Of a stretch of DNA of 41,266 bases, positions 6,749 through 13,976 are shown piece by piece. Source of the DNA: an uncultured Mycoplasmatota bacterium (GTDB lineage: Bacteria; Bacillota_I; Bacilli_A; RF39; UBA660). Location of the stretch: the NCBI GenBank assembly GCA_900556025.1, contig USNG01000011.1, forward strand, positions 1 through 41,266, written 5' to 3'. Position numbers and translations under genes: made by a program. A model generated the notes under the pieces. The model saw nothing but the letters and a program-made list of their open reading frames with translations, did no database searches and was not told the DNA's origin. Each line of letters opens with the position of its first letter. Within the stretch, counting starts at the first letter, position 1.

Positions 6749-7937
6749 TTATATGAGTCTTTTTACCTTTACTAATTACTAATGAATTATCTTTAAATAA
6801 CTTTTCATCAATAATCATATTAACATCACTTACTTTCTCACCGTTAATGCTAATTCCATTTCCTTGAACTAATCTTCTAGCTTCACTCTTAGAAGGAGCA
6901 ATTTTGCTTAATACTAGTAAATCTAATATATTAGTATTATCTTCTAATTTAATATCTTCACTAGGCATACCTTCTTCACTATATCCTTTAGAGAATACTT
7001 CTTCACTAGTTTTTCTAGCTATTTCAGCTTCTTCTACTCCATGTAAATCTTTAACTACTTCATATGCTAAAGCTTTTTGTGCTTTTCTTAATTCGGGATG
7101 TTCTAAAGTATCTTTTTCTAAACTTTCTATTTCTTCACGAGATAAGAATGTAAATACTTTTAAGTATTCTACTACTTTAGAATCTTCTGAATTAATTAAG
7201 TATTGATAAATTTTATATGGACTAGTTTTTTCTTTATCAAGCCATAAAGCATTTCCTTCACTTTTACCAAACTTTTTACCAGTACTATCAAGTATTAATG
7301 GCATTGTAAATCCATAAGCTTCTTTTTCTTCAATTTTACGAATTAACTCTATTCCAGTAGTAATATTACCCCATTGATCACTTCCGGCTGCTTGTAATAC
7401 ACAATTTTCATTATTAAATAGATGTAAGAAATCAAATCCTTGAAGTAATGTGTAACTAAATTCAGCATAAGTAATACCAGTATCAAGTCTTCTAGATATA
7501 ATATCTTTATTTAGCATATAGTTAACATTAATATACTTTCCAATATCTCTTAAAAAGTCTAAGAATGTTACATCTTTAGTCCAATCATAATTATTAACCA
7601 CTTTAGCTTTACCATCTAATAATTTAGTTACTTGTTTAGTTAAACCTTTAATATTTTCAACAACTTTTTCTTTAGATATTATTTCTCTTTCAGCAGTAGG
7701 TCTAGGATCTCCAATTAAACCTGTTGCTCCACCTACTAATATAATTGGTTTATGTCCATGCATAGCAAGTCTTTTAGCAGTAACAAAAGATGCATAATGT
7801 CCAATATGTAAACTATCTGCAGTAGGATCTGTTCCTAAATAAAATGTTAATTTTTCATTATTTAATTTGTCTTTCAAATCTGGACTACTTATATCTTTAA
7901 CTACGCCTCTCCACTCTAATTCTTCAAAAAATGTCAT
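6729..7937 (-). CDS. tyrS: Tyrosyl-tRNA synthetase
   Basis: This 402-residue class I synthetase charges tRNA-Tyr. The HIGH-type motif is LHIGH in TADSLHIGHYAS, the KMSKS-type motif is KFGKS, and a C-terminal S4 RNA-binding domain follows (APSKSEARRLVQGNGISING). The ATG at 7937 starts MTFFEELEWRG; the frame extends upstream to 7976 but that part overlaps dut. Its Shine-Dalgarno (AAGGT) is inside the end of dut, whose stop is one base away (TAATATG). The pair is transcribed behind a T-box leader whose apparent specifier is the Tyr codon UAC, so uncharged tRNA-Tyr should induce it. Confidence 0.97.
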   Translation of the reverse strand: MTFFEELEWRGVVKDISSPDLKDKLNNEKLTFYLGTDPTADSLHIGHYASFVTAKRLAMHGHKPIILVGGATGLIGDPRPTAEREIISKEKVVENIKGLTKQVTKLLDGKAKVVNNYDWTKDVTFLDFLRDIGKYINVNYMLNKDIISRRLDTGITYAEFSYTLLQGFDFLHLFNNENCVLQAAGSDQWGNITTGIELIRKIEEKEAYGFTMPLILDSTGKKFGKSEGNALWLDKEKTSPYKIYQYLINSEDSKVVEYLKVFTFLSREEIESLEKDTLEHPELRKAQKALAYEVVKDLHGVEEAEIARKTSEEVFSKGYSEEGMPSEDIKLEDNTNILDLLVLSKIAPSKSEARRLVQGNGISINGEKVSDVNMIIDEKLFKDNSLVISKGKKTHIKVNLVK

Positions 7938-7938
7938 A

Positions 7939-8427
7939 TTAATTACCTTCCTTCTTATTAGTAGAACCAATTCCACCTTTTCTTTTATTTTTTATTTCTT
8001 CTTCATCATCAACAGTTAAATACTTCATAAATATACCTTGAGCTATTCTGTCTCCAAACTTAACTTCAAAATCTTTACTTCCATGATTAATAAGTTTAAG
8101 TTTAAAATGTCCTTCATTATCTTCATTGTTATAATAGTCAGCATCAATAACGCCAACACTATTTACTAAACAAACATCATATTTATATCCAAGAGAACTT
8201 CTACTATATAGATTAAACACTTCATCATCATTCATAGCAACTTTAAGTCCTGTACTAAATACACATGTTTCACCTGGATGAATAATTCCATCATTAGCAC
8301 TTCTAATGTCATAAGCAGCACTTAATTTAGTACTTCTTTTAGGAAGAACAATACTTTCATATAGTTCTCTATCATCACATACATCTTTCTTAAATTGCTC
8401 AAAACTTATTTTTTCAAACTTTCTCAT
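7939..8427 (-). CDS. dut: dUTP diphosphatase
   Basis: A 162-residue trimeric-type dUTPase, which hydrolyses dUTP to dUMP and pyrophosphate and keeps uracil out of DNA. The five family motifs are present: AAYDIRS, RSSLGYK, NSVGVIDADYY, FGDRIAQGIF and the C-terminal RKGGIGST. The ATG at 8427 follows GGAGG; the upstream in-frame codons lie inside the T-box terminator and are not coding. It is the first gene after the T-box and nearly touches tyrS, so dUTPase levels should follow tyrosine-tRNA charging, an unusual coupling. Confidence 0.93.
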   Translation of the reverse strand: MRKFEKISFEQFKKDVCDDRELYESIVLPKRSTKLSAAYDIRSANDGIIHPGETCVFSTGLKVAMNDDEVFNLYSRSSLGYKYDVCLVNSVGVIDADYYNNEDNEGHFKLKLINHGSKDFEVKFGDRIAQGIFMKYLTVDDEEEIKNKRKGGIGSTNKKEGN

Positions 8428-8441
8428 CTTTTTCCTCCAAT

Positions 8442-8641
8442 AAAAAAGGTACCACATATAAGGACGATTATATATCGTGGTACCACCTTAATTCATAGAT
8501 AAAATCTAACTCAAAGATTATAAAGCATCACCTTTAAGCTCCAAAATATGTAACTTCATCATAATATATATTAGTTTCCATCAACCACTAACTTTCTATA
8601 ATATAAATATCATGACTAATATTATTTTTTCATCACTTAAT
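8442..8641 (-). promoter_or_regulatory. T-box riboswitch (tyrosine) leader
   Basis: The T-box sequence AAGGTGGTACCACG is at 8476-8489 on the minus strand. The terminator pairs GGTACCAC (8477-8484) with GTGGTACC (8448-8455), then T6. Upstream are stem I elements: an AGAAAG / GTGGTTGATGGAAAC region around 8575-8600 and a probable specifier loop with GAAGT-UAC-A, the UAC (Tyr) at 8550-8552. Uncharged tRNA-Tyr should stabilise the antiterminator and let transcription enter dut-tyrS. The specifier is read from alignment by eye. Confidence 0.9.
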
Positions 8642-8647
8642 GAAATA

Positions 8648-8675
8648 AGTATAAGTTATTTATATTTTTTGTCAA
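8648..8675 (-). promoter_or_regulatory. Promoter of the T-box dut-tyrS operon
   Basis: The -35 TTGACA (8670-8675) directly follows the stop codon of the upstream gene; the -10 is TATACT (8648-8653), 16 bases away. Transcription should start near 8641. Confidence 0.8.
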
Positions 8676-9398
8676 TTACATTTCTAATTTTCTAGCTAAT
8701 TCTTCTGATTTAGCTTGTGTTTTTTCATTAATATCATCAACTTCTAATTGTAAATCTCTAGCTATCATTTCATATAACATATTAATTTGTTCTTCATCAT
8801 AGCCTTTTTTCTTTAAATAGTTAGTTAATGTATTATTTTTATATCTTTTATAGTAGTAGTCTTTTCTTTGACCAAATTGATAAGACACACCACTCTTTTT
8901 ATCAACACTTTTAATTCCAGTTCTAGGAACTTTACCATAGTCTTTTTCTTCAACAATTTCTTTAGATTTATTTTCTTTTAATTCTTGAAGTCTTACATTT
9001 TCACGTTCTAACTCTTCTTTTAAAATAGTATCGCTATAATTTCCACCTTTAACTCTTTTATTAGATATTTCCATTAATCCAGCACTTACTGGTATTAATA
9101 AAGATGAAGCAACTAAAGGTAAATTATAAATAGTAGTATCTGGAACATTAATAAATTTATATATGAAATAAAATGCAGCAGCACTAAAAACTCCAGTAGT
9201 ACACATAGTAACTAATCTTAAGAATTTATTTTTTCTATTTTGTTTTTTATTAGCAACTATATTCTTTTCTATCTTTTCTACTCTATTTTCACTTTCAAGT
9301 ATTGTTCTCATACCATCTTCATATTCTCTTGAAGTTTCTACACCCTCTTCATCAAATATAATAGCTTTTCCATTCTTTCTTAAATAAAAATCATTCAT
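8676..9398 (-). CDS. Coiled-coil/two-helix membrane protein, second of a tandem pair
   Basis: A 240-residue protein: a short N-terminal strand-rich motif (MNDFYLRKNGKAIIFDEEG), a charged helical part, two membrane helices (about 64-80 and 90-107), a Lys/Glu-rich coiled coil, and a final helical module (YLKKKGYDEEQINMLYEMIARDL). It shares this layout and the N- and C-terminal motifs with the gene at 9398-10255, so the two look like an ancient tandem duplication. The genes overlap by one base (TAATG). I do not recognise the family; it has no catalytic motif. Confidence 0.55.
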   Translation of the reverse strand: MNDFYLRKNGKAIIFDEEGVETSREYEDGMRTILESENRVEKIEKNIVANKKQNRKNKFLRLVTMCTTGVFSAAAFYFIYKFINVPDTTIYNLPLVASSLLIPVSAGLMEISNKRVKGGNYSDTILKEELERENVRLQELKENKSKEIVEEKDYGKVPRTGIKSVDKKSGVSYQFGQRKDYYYKRYKNNTLTNYLKKKGYDEEQINMLYEMIARDLQLEVDDINEKTQAKSEELARKLEM

Positions 9399-10255
9399 TA
9401 TCTTTTCACCCTCTCTAACATTTCATTTAATTCATATTCTCTATGTATATCATTGACTTGTCTTTCAAAAGCAGCACATGATTCTTCAAAACTAAGTCCT
9501 TTATAAATATCTACTTTAATAGGTTGTGGTTTATTTAAAATATCGTTTTCCATACTTTTTAATTCTTCTTCGATTTTTTCATCACTCACACCATGTTCTT
9601 TAAATTTACTAACAACTTTAGAATCTCTATATCTATCAACTAAAGGTGTTTTAGAAACATGTTTACCTTCAAAACTACTAGAAGTAGCATAATTAGCAGT
9701 TCTTTTAAGAGTTACTAAATCAGCAGTTTCTTCTAACTCTTTTCTAGTTTCACCGACTATACTTCTAATTTCATGGAATTCATCAGATTCAGTATTAACT
9801 TTTCTTTTACTTTGTTCTAATTCCATTTTTCTCCTATAAGCACGTTTTAACATAATATTTAAAGCATCAACTCTATCTTTAAAATAATCATAGTTTTTAT
9901 GATATTCACCTATTTTAGCCCAAGTATCATATGCACTCATAGGAATAGTAACAATTCCTAAAGAAATTAAAGTTAAAAGTATAGGTATTTGGCCTTTAGT
10001 AATTAAATAAGAGATACCAAAAACACCAATACCTAATATTACAGAAAAAATATTAATTAGTTTAGCCATATAATTATTAGTATCAAGAGTATCTAAATGT
10101 TTTTTAAACTTTCTTAATCTAGAATTAATATATTCAATTTTATTCTCAACTTCAAGTATTTCTTCAATATTATCTACATTAGTTCTTTTACTAGTAGTAG
10201 CATTATCGTCATGAACAATTACTTGAGTTCCTTTTTCCTCATAAAAATCTAACAT
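9398..10255 (-). CDS. Coiled-coil/two-helix membrane protein, first of a tandem pair
   Basis: A 285-residue protein starting MLDFYEEKGTQVIVHDDN, similar to the start of its downstream neighbour, then a coiled coil, two membrane helices (about 65-82 and 90-107), a long charged helix, and a C-terminal module FKEHGVSDEKIEEELKSMENDI that matches the neighbour's. Shine-Dalgarno GAGGGGG and a strong promoter lie upstream. The pair may form a hetero-oligomeric membrane scaffold, but this is only suggested by architecture. No enzyme motif is visible. Confidence 0.55.
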   Translation of the reverse strand: MLDFYEEKGTQVIVHDDNATTSKRTNVDNIEEILEVENKIEYINSRLRKFKKHLDTLDTNNYMAKLINIFSVILGIGVFGISYLITKGQIPILLTLISLGIVTIPMSAYDTWAKIGEYHKNYDYFKDRVDALNIMLKRAYRRKMELEQSKRKVNTESDEFHEIRSIVGETRKELEETADLVTLKRTANYATSSSFEGKHVSKTPLVDRYRDSKVVSKFKEHGVSDEKIEEELKSMENDILNKPQPIKVDIYKGLSFEESCAAFERQVNDIHREYELNEMLERVKR

Positions 10256-10281
10256 AACGTCCCCCTCTTTAATTCGTGCAT

Positions 10282-10310
10282 ATTATAGCACAAATCAATC
10301 AAAAAGTCAA
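10282..10310 (-). promoter_or_regulatory. Promoter of the tandem membrane-protein operon
   Basis: The -35 TTGACT (10305-10310) and -10 TATAAT (10282-10287) are separated by 17 bases. Confidence 0.8.
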
Positions 10311-10318
10311 AGTTTTCC

Positions 10319-10342
10319 AAAAAAAAAGCTAATTTAATTAGC
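10319..10342 (-). terminator. Terminator of rpmG-efp
   Basis: GCTAAT and ATTAGC form a stem at the efp stop codon, followed by a run of T on the minus strand. Confidence 0.8.
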
Positions 10343-10895
10343 CTCTACTAAAGTATTTACCATCTCTTGTAGTAATTACTATTTCTTCACCTTCAGAAAT
10401 AAATAAAGGTGCTTTTAATGTATAACCAGTTTCAATAGTTACATCTTTTTGAGCACTACTAGTAGTATTTCCTTTAACAGCATCAGGAGCACTAATAACT
10501 TTATAAGAAACTTTTTCTGGTAAGCTTATACCAATTACTTCTCCTTCAATTGTCATAGATTCAACATTCATACCCTCTTTTAAGAATTTAGCTTCATCTA
10601 CAAGTAAACTAGCAGGTAATTCAATTTGATCATATGAATTATTATCCATAAATACATAATTATCACCAGCTTGATATAAATAAGATAATTGATTCTTTCT
10701 TACATCAGCCTTTTCCATCTTAATACCAGCATTAAATGTAATTTCTTGAGTAGTACCAGCTTTTAAATTTTTAAGCTTAGTTTTTACAAAAGCACTTCCT
10801 TTACCAGGTTTAACATGTTGAAAATCAACTACTTGATAAATAACACCTTCATATTTAATTGTCATACCATTTTTAATGTCATTTATATTAAACAT
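10338..10895 (-). CDS. efp: Elongation factor P
   Basis: A 185-residue EF-P, which helps ribosomes through polyproline stretches. The three beta domains are evident: an N-terminal KOW-like domain with the loop KPGKGSAFVK that carries the modifiable lysine in other species, a central OB domain, and a C-terminal OB domain ending in GEEIVITTRDGKYFSRG. Length and sequence are typical. It follows rpmG with six bases between the genes and no strong Shine-Dalgarno, so translational coupling is likely. Confidence 0.97.
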   Translation of the reverse strand: MFNINDIKNGMTIKYEGVIYQVVDFQHVKPGKGSAFVKTKLKNLKAGTTQEITFNAGIKMEKADVRKNQLSYLYQAGDNYVFMDNNSYDQIELPASLLVDEAKFLKEGMNVESMTIEGEVIGISLPEKVSYKVISAPDAVKGNTTSSAQKDVTIETGYTLKAPLFISEGEEIVITTRDGKYFSRG

Positions 10896-10901
10896 ATTTT
10901 A

Positions 10902-11072
10902 TTACGCAGCCTTTCTTTCTTTATGATCAGTTGTTTTATTGCATTTAGGACAGAATTTCTTAATTTCTAATTTACCATCACTATTTTTCTTGTTTTTACT
11001 TGTTAAATAGTTAATATTCTTACAAGCAGTACATTGTAAAGCAATACCTTCTCTATTTTCTTTCTTTGCCAT
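10902..11072 (-). CDS. rpmG: Ribosomal protein bL33
   Basis: A 56-residue ribosomal protein of the large subunit. It reads [20 protein letters not shown] and ends in [16 protein letters not shown]. Both CxxC pairs (CTAC and CPKC) are kept, so this is the zinc-binding C+ form of L33. [10 protein letters not shown] and LEIKKFCP match the family core. The Shine-Dalgarno AGGAGGG precedes the ATG. It is first in an operon with efp. Confidence 0.95.
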   Translation of the reverse strand: MAKKENREGIALQCTACKNINYLTSKNKKNSDGKLEIKKFCPKCNKTTDHKERKAA

Positions 11073-11103
11073 ATTATTGCCCTCCTTTTTTTATACATTA
11101 AAG

Positions 11104-11132
11104 ATTATAGCAAATAAATAATTGATTTACAA
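11104..11132 (-). promoter_or_regulatory. Promoter of rpmG-efp
   Basis: The -35 TTGTAA (11127-11132) and -10 TATAAT (11104-11109) are 17 bases apart. Confidence 0.75.
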
Positions 11133-11143
11133 GAAGAAATTAT

Positions 11144-11614
11144 CTATTTACCCCTATTTTCTAAAGATAATAGCTTCATAGAAGCTTTTTTACACTCTTC
11201 TTTTTCTTTTTCACCATTATTTACATAATTACTATTAAAGTTATTAGCATTCAAAATAAAATCATTTAATTCTTTATTATATTCGACACTTCTATGACTA
11301 GTTACATATTCTTTAATTATTTTGTATCCAAAACTACTATTATCAAGTCTACTTCCAAGCTCACTAGGAATAATTACATAACCAGCAATATTACTAACAG
11401 CAAAATTAGCAAGCATATCAACTGGTAAAGAACTAAATAATCTATGAGTTACTATTTCTTCATATAAACCATTTTCAACTTTTCTAACAATAACTTTCTT
11501 ACTTAATAATCTATGTACATCAGATACATAGATAAACTTTTCACCATTAAATTGTTTCTTTAAAACCTCTCTAGCTGGTATTACAACTAAATCAGTTAAG
11601 TATACTTCATTCAT
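11144..11614 (-). CDS. Uncharacterised soluble protein
   Basis: A 156-residue protein with no signal peptide or membrane segment. The Shine-Dalgarno GAGGTAAAG precedes the ATG. Visible parts are an N-terminal half of alternating strands and helices (YLTDLVVIPAREVLKK ... KFIYVSDVHRLLSKKVIVRKVENGLYEEIVTHRLF), a middle VIIPSELGSRL and a charged, asparagine-rich helical end. I do not recognise the family and see no catalytic motif. It is divergent from the SDR gene and its stop lies just upstream of the rpmG promoter. Confidence 0.5.
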   Translation of the reverse strand: MNEVYLTDLVVIPAREVLKKQFNGEKFIYVSDVHRLLSKKVIVRKVENGLYEEIVTHRLFSSLPVDMLANFAVSNIAGYVIIPSELGSRLDNSSFGYKIIKEYVTSHRSVEYNKELNDFILNANNFNSNYVNNGEKEKEECKKASMKLLSLENRGK

Positions 11615-11675
11615 ATCTTTACCTCATACTAATAATAACATAAAATAAAAAAATATAAAACTTTTATATAATTTG

Positions 11676-11684
11676 TGATATAAT
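11676..11684 (+). promoter_or_regulatory. Extended -10 promoter of the SDR-ynbB-like operon
   Basis: TGA-TATAAT, with the -10 at 11679-11684, predicts a start near 11690, giving a leader of only about 12 bases that includes the Shine-Dalgarno AGGTG. The -35 is poor. Confidence 0.6.
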
Positions 11685-11701
11685 ATGCGCAGGTGAAAAA
11701 T

Positions 11702-12442
11702 ATGGATAAAAAAGTTGTATTAGTAACTGGTTCTAGTATAGGATTAGGTAGAGCCATAATCGAAAAATTTGCAAGAAATAATTACAATGTAATAATAAAT
11801 TATAATAATAGTAAACAAGAAGCAGAAGAATTAAAAAGTTATATAGAAAATACTTATCATACAAAAGCAATAACTATAAAATGTGATATAACAAAAGAAT
11901 CAGAAATAGAAGAAATGAAACAAATCATAATAAAAGAATTTGGTGTATTAGATTGTTTAGTTAATAATGCAGGAATTGCTATAGATACAGATTTTAATCT
12001 AAAAACAAAAGAAGATTTTATCAAAACATTAGATACTAATTTAGTTTCTCTATTCTTAGTTAGTAGAACTTTTGGTAATTTAATGTTAGAAAATAAAAAA
12101 GGAAAAATAATAAATATAGCTTCTACTAATGGAATAGATTCTTATTATGAATACAGTTTAGACTATGATGCATCAAAAGCTGGAGTTATTAATTTAACAC
12201 ATAATTTAGCTAATCATTATAGTCCATATATCAATGTTAATTGTGTTTGTCCAGGATGGATAGATACACCAATGAATAAAGATTTAGATGAAAGTTTCAA
12301 ACAAAAAGAAATAGATAAAATTTTACTAAGAAGATTTGCCAGTCCTAAAGAAATAGCTTCACTAGTATACTTTTTAAGCACAGATGAAGCAAGTTATATA
12401 AATGATAGTATTATCAAAATAGATGGAGGTAGAAAATGCTAG
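11702..12442 (+). CDS. SDR-family oxidoreductase (FabG-like)
   Basis: This 246-residue NAD(P)-dependent short-chain dehydrogenase has the cofactor motif TGSSIGLG, the NNAG motif (LVNNAGIA), the catalytic Ser in NIAS and the YxxxK pair in YDASKAG, followed by PGWIDTPM. It is closest in look to 3-oxoacyl-ACP reductase, though many FabG-like SDRs have other substrates. The GTG at 11693 is in frame but coincides with the Shine-Dalgarno AGGTG, so the ATG at 11702 is chosen. It overlaps the next gene by seven bases, suggesting joint use with that PLP enzyme. Confidence 0.88.
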   Translation: MDKKVVLVTGSSIGLGRAIIEKFARNNYNVIINYNNSKQEAEELKSYIENTYHTKAITIKCDITKESEIEEMKQIIIKEFGVLDCLVNNAGIAIDTDFNLKTKEDFIKTLDTNLVSLFLVSRTFGNLMLENKKGKIINIASTNGIDSYYEYSLDYDASKAGVINLTHNLANHYSPYINVNCVCPGWIDTPMNKDLDESFKQKEIDKILLRRFASPKEIASLVYFLSTDEASYINDSIIKIDGGRKC

Positions 12443-13656
12443 AAGATTTAGTCAATAAATGTGAAACAGAATTAAAAGACATATTTGATCAAATAGATAA
12501 AAATACATTAGAAAATAGTAAAAAAGTTATAAATGCATTCCATGAATTCAAAATAAGTGAAAATGATTTAAAAGGAACTAATGGATATGGATACAATGAT
12601 GAAGGAAGAGACAAAATAGATCAAATATTTGCAAAAGTATTAGATGCAGAAAGTGGAATCGTAAGAAATCAATTTATATCAGGATCACATGCTATAAATG
12701 TTGCATTACAGGCACTTTTAAGACCAAATGAGACACTTTTAGTCGTTTCAGGAACTCCATATGATACATTACATGAAGTCATTGGAATCAAGCCTAATAA
12801 TAGTTCACTAATGAGTTATAATGTTAAATACAAAGAAATAGATTTAATAAACAATGACTTTAACTACTCAAAAATAAAAAAAACATTAGAAAAAGAGTCA
12901 ATAAAAGTAGTTCATATTCAAAGATCAAGAGGATATAGCCTAAGAGATTCATTAACAATAGACAAAGTAGAAAAAGTAATTAAATTAATTAAAGAAACAA
13001 GTCCAAACACAATAGTTTTTGTAGATAATTGTTATTGTGAATTTGTAGAAACAACTACTCCATGTAAAGTGGGTGCTGACATATGTGTTGGTTCACTAAT
13101 CAAAAACTTAGGTGCTGGAATATCAACAAACGGAGCATATATAGTTGGAAAAGAAGATTTGGTTAACTTATGTGCAGAAAGACTAACACTTCCAGGAGAA
13201 GGAAAACATGTAGGGTCTTCAGACAATGCTAATAGAATGTTCTTACTAGGATTATACTTTGCCCCATCAGTAGTATCAAATGCATTAAAAATATCTATTC
13301 TAACAAGCAAAGTTTTAGAAGAACTAAACTATAAAGTCTCACCAAAATATAACGAACCACGAGCAGATATTGTAGAATTAATATATTTTAACACAGAAGA
13401 AGAAATCATCAAATATGCATCCTCAATTCAATCATCAGGAGCAATTGATTCACATGTAACACCATACCCTTCACCAATGCCAGGATATGAACATAAAATC
13501 ATTATGGCTTCTCCATCATTTACACAAGGTTCTTCAATAGAATTATCTTGTGATGGACCACTCAAAAAACCATATGTATTATTCCAACAAGGAAGTTTAA
13601 CATATGAATATGGTAAATTATCTATTATAAATGCAATAAAATCATTAAACGAATAA
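12436..13656 (+). CDS. YnbB-type methionine gamma-lyase family PLP enzyme
   Basis: A 406-residue fold-type I PLP protein of the family once labelled aluminium-resistance protein. The PLP lysine is in GSLIKNLGAG (about 223), preceded by VDNCYCEFVE holding the cofactor-binding Asp. GSHAINVALQALLRPNETLLVVSG forms the substrate/PLP phosphate region. The family is named methionine gamma-lyase by similarity; the true substrate is unsettled. Its Shine-Dalgarno GGAGGT lies inside the SDR gene, so translation is coupled. It ends just before a strong hairpin. Confidence 0.85.
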   Translation: MLEDLVNKCETELKDIFDQIDKNTLENSKKVINAFHEFKISENDLKGTNGYGYNDEGRDKIDQIFAKVLDAESGIVRNQFISGSHAINVALQALLRPNETLLVVSGTPYDTLHEVIGIKPNNSSLMSYNVKYKEIDLINNDFNYSKIKKTLEKESIKVVHIQRSRGYSLRDSLTIDKVEKVIKLIKETSPNTIVFVDNCYCEFVETTTPCKVGADICVGSLIKNLGAGISTNGAYIVGKEDLVNLCAERLTLPGEGKHVGSSDNANRMFLLGLYFAPSVVSNALKISILTSKVLEELNYKVSPKYNEPRADIVELIYFNTEEEIIKYASSIQSSGAIDSHVTPYPSPMPGYEHKIIMASPSFTQGSSIELSCDGPLKKPYVLFQQGSLTYEYGKLSIINAIKSLNE

Positions 13657-13659
13657 AAT

Positions 13660-13698
13660 AGCCTTCTATTAATAAACTATTAATAGGAGGCTTTTATT
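13660..13698 (+). terminator. Hairpin terminator whose 3' arm holds the next gene's Shine-Dalgarno
   Basis: Bases 13660-13674 and 13678-13692 form a 15-base-pair stem (one G-T pair) with the loop AAC, followed by TTTATTAT. The downstream arm contains AGGAGG (13685-13690), eight bases before the ATG at 13699. It should both stop readthrough from the ynbB-like gene and mask the ribosome-binding site in any transcript that does read through. Confidence 0.8.
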
Positions 13699-13953
13699 AT
13701 GAAAAAAGAATTATTAAAAAGTTATATCAATAGATTAACAAAACAAGATATTGTAAACTATCTAAGTAAAGAATGCATCCCAGCATCAGATAAAGAAATA
13801 GATTTAATCTATAACGCAATTAAAAATGATTATGATGAAATATTAGATTCAAATTTCATAAGTTATATCTCAAAATATGAATTAAACTTTAACAAACATC
13901 TATATCAAAAAATAATAGAAAAATACAACGAATATAAAAAGTTTATTGAATAA
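13699..13953 (+). CDS. Small helical protein, DUF2624/YqfT-like
   Basis: An 84-residue protein: LLKSYINRLTKQDIVNYLSKECIPASDKEIDLIYNAIKNDYDEIL and a helical end. The pattern (short helices, 'T..D...Y....I.....E...I...I') resembles the DUF2624 family (YqfT), which in Bacillus lies beside nfo. nfo is found here 1.7 kb away, on the other strand, which supports the assignment. The final codons (KKFIE and TAA) lie in a 41-base direct repeat. Expression probably depends on opening of the preceding hairpin. Function unknown. Confidence 0.55.
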   Translation: MKKELLKSYINRLTKQDIVNYLSKECIPASDKEIDLIYNAIKNDYDEILDSNFISYISKYELNFNKHLYQKIIEKYNEYKKFIE

Positions 13954-13976
13954 AATCAATAAACTTTTATTTTCTA
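13936..13976. repeat. Direct repeat copy A flanking the pilin-adhesin gene
   Basis: This 41-base copy begins AAAAAGTTTATTGAATAAA. It matches 15621-15661 at 38 of 41 positions in the same orientation. On the plus strand it gives the last codons of the DUF2624-like gene; on the minus strand it still reads KFIDFIQ-stop, almost the C terminus of Nfo (KFTDFIQ). GTTTATTG and CAATAAAC within it also form a terminator hairpin. Confidence 0.85.
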
